64,000 bases of DNA from Coccinella septempunctata (lineage: Eukaryota > Arthropoda > Insecta > Coleoptera > Coccinellidae), in NCBI RefSeq assembly GCF_907165205.1, contig NC_058191.1:28290064-28354063 (forward strand), read 5' to 3'. How positions within the stretch are numbered: position 1 is the first letter of the stretch; each line of letters begins with the position of its first letter. Shown here piece after piece: positions 1-15,234 of this stretch. The notes beneath the pieces are model-generated. The model made no database searches. It saw only the letters and a list, made by a program, of their open reading frames with translations, and had not been told where the DNA came from. The translations under genes and the position numbers were made by a program.

Positions 1-823
1 GATGACGATCTCTTTTTGTTGATGAGTGTCGCGGTGGTAAAGCAGTGCCATTGTGTTGTGTATTCCGGAAAAATTCCGTGTGTTTGTGCCAACGTTTCCT
101 ATATGTTCAATGAGTAGACTTTAATAGGATTTCAACTTACAGGATTCTTGTTGTCAAAGTACGTAAAGCATCTGGTTATGCGATGCTTGCCAACTTTAAT
201 ATCCACTTATAGGTTGATATAGGATGGGAAATGTTTTTTACACATCCGCGCTTGCAGTAATTGCTTAGAGTCAAACACCACAGTGAATCACATCAAATCT
301 TCATGAGAATAAACAAACAAAAATACGTACCTACTCTAGTGTAAAGTAATCGATAATAAGTAGTTTAAAATTAATTTATTTGTGTGAATTCATCTTTCTC
401 AAAAATAATCAGAAAACGATTGGAACAATATTTGAGATGATTTTCTATGTTTTTGGCATTTAAATCAGCTTATGATATCTCTCCCCCATGAGCCTCATTT
501 TTATTTGGAAGTAGTTGAATTTGGTTTGTTTCTTTTTTACACCCTCTTGGTACGAACCGTTTCGGAAATTTATGATACCTATTTACGAAATTTCGTTTCT
601 TATGGAATCATTAATTCTTCAATTCTCATAATTCTGAAACTGTTCAATGTACAATTTTCAGCAAATTCAATCAGGATCTCAATATTTCATATTAAATTTC
701 CATATTCCGTCCCTCAAATGAAGAAAAAATATTTAAAAGTCCTAATTACTGGATAGATATACAACAAGACATTTATAGAAAATGAAATGGAATCAGAATC
801 ATCCACAAGGTAATCTACGTATG

Positions 824-1906
824 CAGTGGCGTAGCTGAATAGTCGGAAGCCCTGGTGCAAAAAACAAGATCAAGCCCCTTATTAATTTTTTCAGTTTAAA
901 AAAAGTCTAAATAGAAATACGTCAAACCTGCAAAGCTACCTCATCATCGTTTCTTCACCTTGCACCGCAGGGCACAGCAAAACTACTTACTGTAAGTAAG
1001 TCTTGCGTGAGCATAGTTATACACTAGGGGAGTTCAGGAATATATAGCTACTTGAATGTTGTTATTGGAAAATCAAACGAGATGAATCGAAAAATTTATT
1101 GTAGATATATGTATATGAAATATTCTATTGTGAATAAGAAAAACATAAAACATTGAACAGAATTTACATATATTCATGTACAAATGTTGACTTGAATAAC
1201 CAGTTTTATTTAAAATAAATCTAGCCTTATTTTTCAAGAAAGAAGCAATGACTTCAGTGGAATCTAGACTTAATTCAGCTTTATCTTTTATTGATAGTCC
1301 ATAGTATACCTGCAAATAATTCTTTATTATTTTTAATTTTGCTGCATGATCTTTCAGCTTCTGTAGAGGTTACAGGAATTGTATGGAACAGTAATATTTT
1401 ATTGCTTCTGTTACATCGCATTGCACTTGAATGATTCTTTCTGATTTTCATAAAAATCAGACAGGTTCCAATGTCAAAAATTCAAAGGAAGAACATATAC
1501 GTCTATTATAATAAAATACATTTATTTCAAAGCATTCTCAGCAAAGTATAATAGGAACACAATATGTAGGTATTTTTTCGAGAAAAAAATTAAAGCCTCA
1601 AATGAGCTAAATTTGAAGCTACTGGTGACGAGAGAGATGAAAAAAAGAATCGAGATATCGGAGTACTGCAGAACGTGTACATGAGGCATAATATTACGAC
1701 ACGATACGATATAAGGGACAAAAGAAATGCAGTACATACTTACTGAAGCGTAAAAAGCGAATGATTTTATTTTATCCATATGATTAATTAATAAACAAAA
1801 ATTTCAAAATACATACCTATGTAATATGAAGTTTTTCTCATCTAGTTCAAACATTGCTGGTGAGTGCTTGGAGCCCCCTATGGTTGGGGTGGTAGCTACG
1901 CCGCTG
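824..1906. repeat. Possible inverted-end element or two hAT-like relics
   Basis: CAGTGGCGTAGCT at 824-836 is matched in inverse by AGCTACGCCGCTG at 1894-1906. The flanks do not form a convincing target duplication, so these may be two independent remnants of one terminal family rather than one element. Similar cagtggcg cores occur near 13036 and 23174. Confidence 0.3.
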
Positions 1907-4900
1907 TATACTTATACCATAACTGAGATCCATCTCCACATATGCCCAAATACCAAATATTTAGACATTCAGAAGATTAGAAGGTTGGATGCACTTCAGG
2001 GAGAAAATTTGCTTATGCTTAGAAGGAATTAGGAAACTTTCATTAATGCAGCAAATTTAAACTTTTTATGTTTCTCTGAGAACATTTTTTTAATATTTCT
2101 CTATAATTCCTAAATAAAATTCAAATCTAGCAAATATGTTAGGATTTATCAAAAGTCAGTTGTAAAATTTAACATTTACAAAATTCAAAATTGGTACCAA
2201 ATCAAAAATATCTCAACAAGGGGAATATTCGTCAATGTATAGAATGTAGATAGTTTCGTAAATATTTAAGGAGAAATTCCTTCTCAAAACGTAGTGTGGG
2301 TCTTTCATATAATTTTATTATGAGCAGGCCCTGCATAGATACAGCCTCCTAGAGATGGCACCTGAGCAATATTTATTTTTTTCTGACAGGAATGAAATTG
2401 AGCAAACGCGAGAAGGAAAAATTTTAGTTGGTGTTCCCTTATAATTCAAAGAGAGTCAAAGAAAGTCACCCCAAAAAAATTTATTTTGGTAGCTTGATTG
2501 GTTTTGAACAAGGAAGTTCTCTTGTAAGTTCTTGCTAATAGTAAGGTTTTCACGAGTTCAGAAAATATAATATATAAATAAATTCAATCTATCAATTTTC
2601 ACTTGTTCTAGGAGACACTTGGCAGAATGGATTTTTCTAATTAGCACTTCTTAAAACTGCGAAATTCTCTTCTTTGTGCTCGTTTCCAAATCTTTTGGAA
2701 ATGAAAATTAAAAATGAGTAAAATGTGTAAATATTCAATTTCCTTTGACAAAACCATGTAATCATCGGTATCATCCATAAAATAAATACACAATAGAATA
2801 GACGAATGCATTCTACCGTGGAATTTCAAATGTAAATACCCACAACAAGAAACAATTCCTCTATGGGAATTTTAATTAAGACATTTCACACATCGTTAAC
2901 TGAATAATGCAAAGAGAGTGTAGGAATTTGCGAAATTCGAAGTTTCTTCGATGAGAAAGTTGATGAATTAATTCAATACTCAAAACACAATGATATTCGA
3001 ACACGGAAGCAAATCAACAAAATGATGTGTACATGAAACTTTTAATCGAGTTCAGTTCATTTCAAGTTTCATTGGGTGGTTTAAAATAACATAGAAAATA
3101 TAGGAAGAGGCGACTTGTTATTGTTAATGCTCAAATAGGCCATCAACTGAAGGCTTCAGTGATCCTAATTTTAAACCATCTTCAGGTCTACTAGATTTCT
3201 CAAAAACCATCCACATTTCTTATTTTGCAACTTATTTGACAAACTTTACAAAGCAGACCACATAATCCTTTTATCTAATCAAAGATCTTCAAAAATGTCA
3301 AGCAATGGTGCAATAAAATACTCCATTGGAAAAAGTCGCATTGCAATTTGTTATTCAAGCTTGAGGAGTCAACTGGAAAAAATGGTTGAGTGATGTTGAA
3401 AAGCTCTGAAGTTATGAATATTTGCACGACGATATTTGCACATGAATTGACTTAAGACGTAAGTCATTAGGTCAAAAACTAAGTAGATACGTTATATCTA
3501 TGAGTGTATTTCATTTTCGGAAATCCTGTACAGAGATGAAAATATTTTCAAGATGTGCTTATTATCGGACTTGTCGTTCCAAAAAAAATCAAGTCGACAG
3601 CTTGGATAGGTGACCCCTGGGTCACCATGTATACACATTTTCTTTAAAATATGAGCAGTAAATTTTTAGACATCGAACAATAACTATAGCATGCTTATGA
3701 AATGTACTAGCAGGGGTCAGCTTAAGAATTAATCATAACCTAACGGCGTATAATACAAGAGCACAGGAAAAAATCATTATAAAAAACTCCCATGAGTAGG
3801 TACTGTATCTAGTCATGATGATTTTTTTACTGAAGGTTTATACCATATTTAACGATACTAATTTTATCAAAATAAATTTTCTTCTTCCTTTGTACATCTC
3901 GAAAATCATATATGAAATCACAAAAAGAAATGAAACGAGTCAGACCTAGTGACAGAAAGAAATAAATAATCATTGAATCGTTCAATGAAGTGGTTATTCA
4001 GTGTAACATCACCTTTGAGTCACATTTTTCTGCTGATTCTGGTGAATAATCACTTTTGTCGTTGGAAATTCCTTTAATATTGAAATTTATGATGTTTCTT
4101 AACTTGACCGTGAGGTTCTTTCGACCAGGTCCAGCCTTTCAAATGATGATTCCACTGTTCTTTAGGTGTTGGGGGAACGCTTCAGGATCCTTATATTGGG
4201 AAAACATCTCTCTCAGATTTAACGTTTAGAGAGAGAGAGAAATTAAATTTTTTGATTAGAAAATCAAACGGCTATCCACAGCAGTCTCCCAGCCAGTTAA
4301 ATACAGTTTTGTTCAACAACAATTGAACATGAAGCTTATTAAAATACTATTGGAAAGTAATAATTTTTGTTATGCTAATGATTTTAGGTTATTCACATTA
4401 TTCATTAGAATAAAAATGGAATTTTTTTGAGTTATTCATATTGTCTTCAACTGTAATGCAGCTTGTTACTAGTGAACATAACAGCGGTGTGGTCTGCAAA
4501 GGGAATTAGTATATAGTCAAGTGAAATGTTGAGAATATAATTTACATACAAGAGAAGAAACAAGGGTCCCAAAACAGTGCCCTGGGCAACACCTCTACTT
4601 ACCTCACAATAATCGCCTACAACATTATAAGATTTTAACCATTAGCATCTTTTTTTTAATATGAAATATTGAATGAAGTGAGAAGCTGATGTGTTTTACC
4701 TCTAATTCTATTGTTGTTCCATTTTCGAATAAAATTTTGTGCTTGACCTTATCAAACTGAAAAAGAGCTACAGCCTCTGGTGTACTTCTATGGTATATTA
4801 GGCTACTCAAGTATTTCAAGGCCTTTGCTACCTAATTTTTCCATAAAGCCACGGTATCGTGAATATAAAATTGTTTTTCGATCAATTTTTTCTGAATAAA

Positions 4901-5224
4901 TATTTCAAAAATTTTCGCTAGGTTTCATATTTCAAGGACAGACTATACTTACATATATGATTATAATTACATAATTAATGAACAAGGAATTCTGTAATGA
5001 AGTTGACCAAAGCAATTACAGCTTTTAAATATAAAAACTGTTATTTCCTCGACCAATTTCATTGCCTCGTGTTTATAGAATGAATTCAAACATTTTAAGG
5101 GCATATAGGCAGATGTGTTCAAAAAACCTAACATAAATTTTATCATCAACTTCACTGCTCTTCATTTTCATATTTCCAACCATATTAATAACCGAAAAGA
5201 TCACGCCTAAAGGCAATAGATATA

Positions 5225-5608
5225 ATAAACTGATTTATTTCAGATGCACACCACCCGCTGATGTAAATATCATCAAGTTTTACGATCTGAATTGAACTAG
5301 CCGATTTGCCATTGTCAGGGCACTAAATGGAGTACGCTCCACCGAAGAAAAACAGATGCTGACCATGGTATCGGTCTCATTTGACTCTGGCATGCGCTAC
5401 TGAGTACTTTCCAGTAACACAGTATGAAACGCTGATGTGTTCAAATAAGACCGAACCGTGGTCAGCATCTGCTTTTCTTCGGTGGAGCGTACTCCATTTA
5501 GGGCCCTGACGATGGCAAATTGGATAGTTCAATTTTCAATTCAGATCGTAACACTTGATGATATTTATATATCAGCGAGTGGTATGCATCTGAATTAAAT
5601 CAGTTTAT
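5225..5608. repeat. Foldback element with arms of about 170 bp
   Basis: The left arm starts ataaactgattta and the right arm ends with its inverse. The two arms match with scattered mismatches over most of the element, leaving a central loop of only about 50 bases. No coding capacity is visible. The flanks are AT-rich, so the exact target duplication is uncertain. A diverged relative of one arm appears near 18700-18830. Confidence 0.75.
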
Positions 5609-8600
5609 ATTAATAACCTTGTAGGTACGAATCAGATGGATTTGCATGATGTGGAGATTATGAACTGATTTTTTCTTTCACAAATATGAATATGTTCTCC
5701 ATGGACGACTTTGATATTACCTTGTCCACTTTATTTCTCGAAATCATCGTCATCGCGGCGCTTGAAGATACATAATGATAAATAGCGCACCTCAAGGAGA
5801 ACAGCAATCATCGATACGAAAGAATTGGATGTGTTGTACATTTTTAAATAGCAGATGATTCATAGAATGTTATTCTGTTTGCGTTTAACTTTGGAAAAAC
5901 TCATTGCAATAGCTCATTGTTCGACGCAGTTATTGTTTAAGACCTGCTCGTAATAATAATTAGGATTACATTTGAATACCTGCGAATATCAATATTCAAT
6001 AAATATGGTAACGTTCCCTGGAAATGTGCAATTAAAATTAACGATTTGTGATTTCATCGTTGTTGGTCAAAATTTTTTGTTTCATAAACATTGCAACAAC
6101 AATTTTTACTTTCTTTGCTAATCGAACTTTTTGTAAATAAGAAATAAAAAAAATTGATCCCGTTTTCGATAATTCAGATAACATATCATTTGACTGAGAG
6201 GGGGCTTTCTTGAGGGGAAGTAATACCATTCAAAAACGGCATTTACTAGCTCTCAATTTCTTGCTTCAAATTTTTCACGTAAAGCCTAAATTTCTTCTTA
6301 AATTGAAGGTAAAGGATGTCTTGATGTCACCCCACTTATTTTTTTTTTCAAATTAGGTGTTTTTTTATGAGAAAAAAAAAGGTGAACTTTAGTGTCTATA
6401 AACCTTATCTTCACAATCATTTTTCGATGGTTTTTCAACCTATTTCGATAAAAATATCTGTAGGGTGACATCGGCGATTTAATTTTTTACATATTGTAAA
6501 AATTTTCATAATGATACATACCAAAATTACGCTTGAATTCAGGAATAACTGGAAAATATTCAATATTCCTAATATAACCTCTCGCTTGGTAGTTTCTACT
6601 CTTCATCTGACTCAGTTAGTAATTCAGGCTATTGCTCGAAGATGTGACACATTTCCGTATTTGGGGTAGCATCCGTAAAGCAACCAATGTCGATCGTCTT
6701 GATCTCGAATCGTATATACTACTTCCCCTTAATACTAAGTTCCTATTATCTTTATTCAAAACAATGTCTTTCCATTTCTCTGATTCCATGTGTGAAAAAA
6801 TCGTACTACACCTAGATAGTTTGGGCGGAAATGTTCATAGATCCAGAAGTGTCCTTTTACTCTGGAAGTTCTCAGACAGAGCATTGAACTTCTCTACCTA
6901 TTTGAAATAGTCATGTTAAAATGGATTGAACCTAAATAGGTTCATTTAGATAAATGAAGATTGAGTTGAGAGTTTTATGTCGGATCCCATAATTTAATAA
7001 TTCTGCATTCCGTTATTTTTTCATAAATTATATCTACAGGGTGATTTATTATGGGTGGTGACGGTATCTCGAAAACCGTAGGTCCTTCAATTTTAGGAGA
7101 GAAAATATTACTACGAATTCGGACCAAATTTATTTGAAATATTTTTGAACATGTTATTTTCTATAATATGGCACATTCTATCACTCAACAAAAATAATTG
7201 CGTCTTTTACAAAATATACCCCAATTGAGGTTGGTAAAAAGTAATGAAATTAAAAGCTTCCTTTTCTATATCACAACATTCGTTTAGGTCTCAATATTTT
7301 TTATTTTCATGTAGTTGGGTTTTAAATATAGAAAAACACTTCAACCTGTATCTTTAACGTAGATTTCAGAACAAAATAACAAAGGCATATCGAATGTCTC
7401 AATTGGAAACTAGAGATCATAATGTAGCACCTTACTCTGTTCGTGATTTTTTCTGTGAAATCTCAGATACAGTGGTATAGATCTAACATACTGATAGAAA
7501 GCCAAATTACAGGTATATTTTCGAAATTGCCAATTAATTTCACGATTAGGAATTCCACTGGCACTTCGTGTTGTAGTCTGCTCCGTCAAATTTGTCGAAA
7601 GAGTATCTGTGTCTGAATCACAATATGATGATTATACAAGAGTTCTCATATTTCGATTGAAAATAATCAAATTATCTGAATGGGCTAACATATAATTAAG
7701 AACTGAAATACATCCGAAAAATAGGCAATAGAAGACCTAATCCTTCAGCCATACATATACCTGAAACGATTGCATTTCTCAAACGTATTTTAGAAAAAAG
7801 TTGAACAGGACCTTGAAAAATTATTGTAACCTTACTCATTTCCTAGTCACTAGAATCAATAAGAGCAAAGAAAATCTCGCTTCATAGAAAACGAGTACAA
7901 CATGGAAAATAGATTTAAATTTCCTTTTTTATCGTAGTAAAAGCGCTTTTACAAGGATCTTCACTTCACCTAGGTTCCTAGGTAACAAGTTGATTTATCT
8001 CAGATGGAACCGTTCGATTGTCAACTTTCTACACTCAAAGTGAACGTATATAGCCGATGCATGCATTCGACGTTCAAACACCCACATGTACTTTGTACTT
8101 AATTGTTTGAGTTTCCTACCAGAGGGGTGTTTTAACCCCTCTGAAAATGACTATTCAGTTTATGACTCATGGTTTTACATGAAGCACCTGTTTATTGGAA
8201 ACAAATGCTCAAAACTTCAAATGAAGCCTGTCAATTTCGCACCTTATGTTGAGTTTAACAGTTCCGTCATACACTTCTTCGAAATTTTGTCTTTGATTTT
8301 GATACAGAATTTTCCAATATTGAAACTTTGAAATCAACTGAGCAGAGAAAAGTTTAAGTTTTGGGAGATGTATAAAGTTTAAACTCTGAGAAACGAATAA
8401 AAATAGTTGCAAATCTTGTTCATTATTTCTGAAGTGTTGAGTGTCCGAAATTTTCTTGCTTAAACTCTTTAAAATCAACATTGAAAGTAAATTTTTTTTT
8501 GACTATCATGAACCTCAAAGCTGGCAAAATACTACGCTTTGAGACACGGTCAATTATCAAAAAATATTATATAAATTATTATATGTACCCAAAATATTTT

Positions 8601-11600
8601 TATAGCAAGATTCCACTACTGTGGAAAGGTGATATTTCAGAAACTGAAATGGTCAAAGGATAGTGGAGAAAAAAGATCCTAAAAAAAATAATGATCCCAA
8701 CTAGTGCGAAAAATGGAACTTGTACTTGATTGGAGTATGGTTTAACCATTTTTTACATAAATCATTATTATTTACAGCTGAAATAGTGTTCTTTGTTTCA
8801 TTGCAAATTAGAATTCCCTTAATTGAAGAGAATTTATTTTAATTCATAATAATAATAATAACAGATCTTTATTTGGCCATCGACCATCGACCGCAATTCT
8901 TCAGCCTATTATAATTTGTCTGATTCAAAGTTTTCGGAATATATTTCAGTCAATATTATCTTGAAAATATTCCTGAACTGATTATTATTAAATCTAATAG
9001 GTATACAAATTATTTCGATGAAATGGTTGGGAACCCAATTGTTGATTGAATTCATTATGGTAATCAATGTTTTGCTCCTATTGCAAATAAATATTATGCA
9101 TCAAAATTAATTGTCTAAATTGGAGTGAAACGCTGTACGAAAGTACCTACCTATTTTTCGCATTGGAGCGTAACATTGCCATTGAAAACAATTATGCAGT
9201 TAGTATTCATTGAGCAAGGACGTCTACAATGAAAACGTTTCAACTATTCGTGTTTTATTTTCAACACAATATGAATGAGGGGTTTTCCTGCAGCTTTCAA
9301 CAAAGAAAACACTTTTTTTTCATGAGATATTCTCTAATTTTATCTCGAATAATTCAATTGAATTCGATATGCAGAAAAAATGCATTAAAGATAACTAATT
9401 AATTCAAAAACAACTACAGATTTCCAGTAAATAAGATCATGATGGAAAATATTTGATTTCATCGTGAAATGGTTGGCTAGTCGACGATATGTGTTCCTGG
9501 AAATCTATAAAATCAGCCAACTCACACATTTCACCTTTTTCCCTCAAAAACTTCTATTAGTTTGTTTATATCACACACGATGCTTCTCTAGATTGTGATC
9601 TTCCTTATCTTGGTAATTTTTCGAAATGTTCTTCTTTCATCTATCTACAGTTGAAAGTTTACTGGTTATCTATTGTTGCAGCATTTTCAAGTTTCTTCAA
9701 TGCCTCTCATTCCGCCCAATACCTTGATAATCCGTAAATGCATTTGGACATTGATTATGCAGTTAATTGCACCAATTGATTAGGGCAATTTCACGATACT
9801 TTATAACGTTATTGTTCTTTCACTGATATGACTAACCTTTTTATATTCGTTCTCAATCTATTCGGATGTGGCTCATTCGAGTAAAAAGTTTCATATGTTT
9901 TTGAAGCTATTCGTTTGCATCTGATTCTGATGATATTTGTGGTCCATATATGATGGAAAAGGAACTGGGTTGTGTTGTTTTGCGTGAGTAGGTACTGTTC
10001 AAAGATTTCCAAAATAGAACAACATTATCCTACAAACTTGAACGTGAATCGATGTGACGTGCGTTTAAAATAATTTGATGTCATGTGTGCTATGGGATTT
10101 TAAAGGTTGATTTCGTGCTCGAACTTATTGCCCCCCTCTTCATTTTGTAGGTTTCTTAATCTTTCAATAGTTTTGATAGAATTAAGGAGGGAGAATCAGC
10201 TGAAAAATCCTTGATGAAAAGTTTTCATATTCAAAATTTCGCTAGAGATTAATATCCTCGAAATGTATTGAAATTCTTTTGATTTCCAATTCTGAAATGC
10301 TATAAATTTCAAAGTTATTATAGAAGTTGACTCAAAGTAGGTGTATTAATATCGAGATATGAAATTCTATCATACAATAAACAATAACTTACTAAGGTGA
10401 TTAATTATTTCTTGGAATGAATTTTATGATTTGATTCTCAATAGTTTTCTTAAAATAGATCGAATGACAAACAGACTACTATTTTATCCATTTTCCTGTT
10501 ATGCTCCATAATATTATATGACTTATAAGTGAAAAACAAATTATGAAAAAAGTAATAATGAAATCGATTCGCCCACCTACTTTAAAGTAGGTCAACATTT
10601 TCATACATATTTATAATAATGAGTTGAAGTAACAATAAACATCGAACAGTATATAGATTTTCCAAATATCATCACCCGATTCTCTATTATGTAAATAATG
10701 CATTTTGTTTTCAAAACCTACCACTTTCAAATGTTATCTTGTTTTAACACAGTGACAACCTAAATAGAAATTTATTATTATGCTGTAGGTTTAAGAAATA
10801 TTCCCATATTAATACCTGAACTATGCTCCAATTATCGACTTGTGAGAATAGTGAAGGTATTGATTCAAAAACATCATGAAAATAAAATGTAATATCGATA
10901 ATAAAATACAGGAAATTAATTTGAGAGACAGCTCACAAAAATGAAAATTTGCATTTAACTATGTAAATACCAATTGAAAGAATTAAATGATAAGCTACAC
11001 TCAGAAGAAAATCGAAATAGAAAATGTTCAAAACTGTAGAAGTTATGTTTTGATTTTATGTCCCGAATTTGTTCAGATAACGATAAGAATATTGTAGCCA
11101 ATTGCAATTTAAAGTAAACCCTTCGGCAGAGTTACAAGCCCCTACGCCATTTTGGAATTCTTGAAACGACTACTAACTTATACTAACATGAAATAACTTG
11201 AAACTAATACCAAAACTGAAAATATAATGAAATGTTATATATTTAACTTTAGTTTAATTCATTTTCTGCATTCGTCTACAACTCTCTGTTATCATCAATT
11301 CGAATTGATATCAAAGCACACGGTACTAATCCAATTTCATCCATTCTATTCTTGTTTTGAATCTCTTGAAAATCGGGGATTCTTCTCTCTGACTTACTGG
11401 CAATATTGCCAGTTTTTGCCAGCAATAATTTATTCATATATGGAAACATGTTAGGACACTTTTGTAGGGCAGAGCCCGCCACTGCATGTGATTATTTTTA
11501 TATGTATTATTGAAGACTCAAAGCAAACTAAAAATGTCAGGAAAGTAGTGTAAAAATGTGAGAATACAGAATATATAACAATATAATACGTTTTGTGGAA

Positions 11601-11792
11601 GGCCTAGACCCTAGACCCCCTCGCCCAATCTAATAATTAAATTCTACGAGGAAAATGATTTTATCACCTTAATCTAACTGAAATCATTGTTTTATATTTC
11701 CGGATTCTTCATCAGAAACTGAAACTTCATTCTTACCCGAATGAAGTTATACCTAAAAGATTAGTCGATTTTCACAAAATGTGTTTTTAAAG

Positions 11793-11829
11793 CACGACAC
11801 GTGTTTCGCTATCACAATAGCATCTTCAG
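11793..11829 (-). ncRNA. Hammerhead-ribozyme-like motif
   Basis: On the - strand CTGAAGA (11829-11823) is followed by one T, a perfect 5-bp hairpin GCTAT-TGTG-ATAGC (11821-11808), GAAA (11807-11804) and CACGTGTCGTG. This fits the hammerhead core CUGANGA, stem II, GAAA, with one extra base before stem II. Motifs of this shape are known from Penelope-like and related retroelements. Activity is unproven. Confidence 0.45.
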
Positions 11830-14800
11830 GTGGGTGAAAGTAAACTGTAAAATGAAATGACAAATAAAAAATGGAAAATAAAATAATATTCTAACAGAAC
11901 AGAAATTCAATGATGTTATACCAAATGAACATTGAGAATTTTGTATGCTATCAAGTGCCTTATGAAGGAATACTGAAAATGGGTTAATTACCTCCATAAA
12001 AAAAACATTGAAAAACTTCTCAGGTTTCGATTCTCCAAATCCGTAAATTTTCATTTCGATATGTATTTGGAGCAAAAAGATTTTTGAGATTCTTTTTCGT
12101 AAATCAGTAACTGATTAAAATTTTGTTTAACTTGTCTACTGACTCTAATATTCTATAAAAATTTCTCACACGCACTCTTCCACAGACAGCACGAAAAACC
12201 TGCGATAACTTTATTTTTGTGTATGAGTGTTAAAAAATATTTGAAGGATTGGCATATTAGATTCTTTAATTCAAAAATAGATACTTTTAATTTTTTGGCA
12301 CTTTGATCCTTTAGACTTACCATCTTGACACCTCGACAATAATATTTTTATCGGTTCTAAAACTATATCTTACAAAAAAAATACACTCGTGATAAGTGTG
12401 TATCTTTTTGTTCTCCTTAAACAATATAGGAAGGTACTATTAGAAAATTATAACTAAAAATGAAATGAAAAAGAGTAACAGTAACGATATTTTCAACGTA
12501 GAGAACATCAAAACTCTACAATTCGAAATGAATCTAAGATTGCTTTTTCATGAATAATAATTATGTAACATTCCTCGAATTCATAGGATGGTAATCACGA
12601 AGAAAATGAAGGATGATTATTGAAAACAACGTCTTACCCAATATTTTTAACGGTTACGGGCAGACAGGTTTTGAGTCGTCCGATTCTGAGAGAACTCGAC
12701 TTGATGACCGAGTTTCTCGTATGTGGAATTCATTTCTAATTCGATGTTCGACCAAAAAAAAAAGATTTATTCAGGTTATGGGTACTCCATGAGAAATTTA
12801 AATTTATTGCGTGCTAATTAATCCTTGTTTTGAAGAGTCAAATAAAAACTGATCAATTTCGAATTCAAATTCCTCATTTCTTCATTTAGAGGTGAAAAGC
12901 TCCCATTTCAAGAAAAAAAATTGAATAAATATTTTTTCCTTAAAGATTCTAGGAAGGTAAATGAGATAGTAAAAAACATGGCATTCCAGATCAACCTTCA
13001 TAACCATTTGAAGTAAGAATTTTCAAATGTCAACAACCAGTGGCGTAGGAACAGATGCAGCCACATTTCATTCATTACGAAAAACTAAGATGAAGGAGAA
13101 GATTGGAGATATATTCTGAGGTTATTGCTGGATAGAAACAATTTTTTTATACAGCATAGTGGCAAAATTTAATTTCCTCATGCACTACCTGTATTACTGA
13201 TATTTGAAATATCCTAAATTAATCAAAAATATGTCCGAATTGAAAATATTTTCTTCACTTTCGATATTTAATATGTCAGAAAAGATGCCCTTTAGAACTA
13301 AAAGTTAAGTTAACTTTTCGAATTGACTGAATGATCTGTTATATTCGGGTTCAAAAAATATAATCATTGTGAGAAACTGCTTAGACAGTTCAAAATTCTT
13401 CACACAAAACGACATCATTGCAGCTAAAATGGTTGTGTCAATTTCGACATCGTTTTGACATTAAAGACATCGCATGTCTGCTAACCTTACTCCAAAGAGT
13501 AACAGACACAACAGAGTTGTTACTCTTTGCTTACACCGTTCTTGTTACAAAAACTTAGAAAATTCCATAGCGACTACTTCCATAAAAGCGAGTGGACTAT
13601 AGTTCGTTAATTAATTCGACTCATGTAATTTTTTCGAGTAAAAATTTTAAATTCCACCATAACATAACATCATTCTAAAACACTCAATACTACTAAGTAG
13701 TCTTTATTCAATGATTATGTTAAGTATAAGTATTCAAAACGCAATCTTTCTAGGCCACTCGTGATTACTTGAGGATTTACACAAATATTCTTCTTTTCAG
13801 AATCATTACTAGAAGGTGAAAGAGGAAAACCTCAAGTAATAAAAAGTGTAATAAAATTAACTATTCTGAGAGGTATTCACTCATTCCTTCTTCTATAGAT
13901 AGCTCTTATCTCCTTCGCGAAGAGGTCATCATTTGGTATAAAGAAAAACGATTTACATCGAAGATAACAAGTCTGATATGCATAAGCAAGTTGTTGAGGG
14001 GAAAGAAGTAGGTCATTACTGGTATCCGAATGACCCAAGAAAGATCTTGATGCATGCGAGAATTTGAATCGATGCAAATAGTTATACTACACGGAAGTGA
14101 ATCCGTATTTTGGATCTGTTCTTGCACAAGTTTATGGGCAAGACATTTCTTAATTGGCCGTTATCTCAGTCTACGCAAAGTCAGCTTTGTTTATTCACAC
14201 AGAGATCGATCGAAATGGAAAAATTGGAAACTGTGTCAGCTCAGTAGATTCTGAAAAGAAGAATTTGAATTAACCTATGTCAGAACCAAAGAGCAACAAC
14301 AACCAAAGAGTAACAACCAGAGATGTTACTCTTTGTCAGAACATAGGTTCAGAAAACTCTTAAACTATTGGGTGTTACAATTTTGTGCATGAAATTTCGA
14401 AAAAATACGAGGGTTATAATTTATCTGTCTACTCTCAAGTACCACAATTGAAAATGTATTAAATTTTTCGCATTTAGGAAAGTTCTACATCAAGATCAAT
14501 TTCATATAAAAATGCATGATTTTTTCAATACAACTCCATTATCGAGTGAAAAAGAATCGAGCCAAATATTACAAACCAAATTGGTGGGATACAATGGCTT
14601 GTGATATTTGTATGTATTTGTTTTGGACTTATTACTGGATTTGTATTGAAAAAACTCCGAAACAAGTCGTTATTCGAAACAAAGACAATGCAAGATGACC
14701 GTTTTTGTCATTGGATACTTACAGACACAATATTTACTAAATAAATGAATTGTATTAATTTCAAAGGACATGCGATTTTACCCGAACTATACATTAGACG

Positions 14801-15176
14801 CTTTAGCCCCACAAAGTATTGTGAAATGAATGTGGCACCTGTCGCTCTCAGTGTCTCAGTCTAACTACTCTACTAACTAACTAGAGGACATTCAATTTAA
14901 TGGCAAAGTGTAATCCAAGTTCCAAGTGCAATAAATTAGTGAGTGCATTTACCTGGTTTATAAAAAAGCATTATCCAAAGACATAACTTTTCCAGTGAAG
15001 ATGACAAAAATGTTCCCGCAAACGGGAAAAATAAGTCATATTCCATTCACAACACGTGGTTGGCATATGCGAATTTATTATTATCAACTAATTGTTATGA
15101 CCAGTGGATGATAAATTTTTCGCACATTGCAAGAACTGGAGGGTTGAGTATGACCTGCCAGTATGTTTTAGCTTTA

Positions 15177-15234
15177 CTCTCTTACGTTAAAGCATTGAGT
15201 ATTATGGGTTTAATACTCAATGGTTAAAGAGAGA
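15177..15234. repeat. Near-perfect palindrome
   Basis: CATTGAGTATTA and its exact inverse TAATACTCAATG are separated by 6 bases. They sit inside longer flanking arms (ctctctt ... aagagag). A similar cattgagtatta stem-loop recurs near 38050, which points to a small foldback family rather than a local accident. Confidence 0.5.

Noticed and set aside
1..36. Possible exon end before gtggtaaag at the window start
   Set aside because: The only frame that would fit the phase of the 16733 exon has a stop at its start and no ATG, so it could only be non-coding. The evidence is too thin to annotate.
4213..4240. GA-rich microsatellite-like run
   Set aside because: Very short and ordinary.
8120..8142. 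9-bp GC-rich hairpin cagaggggt / acccctctg
   Set aside because: Looks like a terminator hairpin, but this is a eukaryotic intron or flank with no gene beside it.
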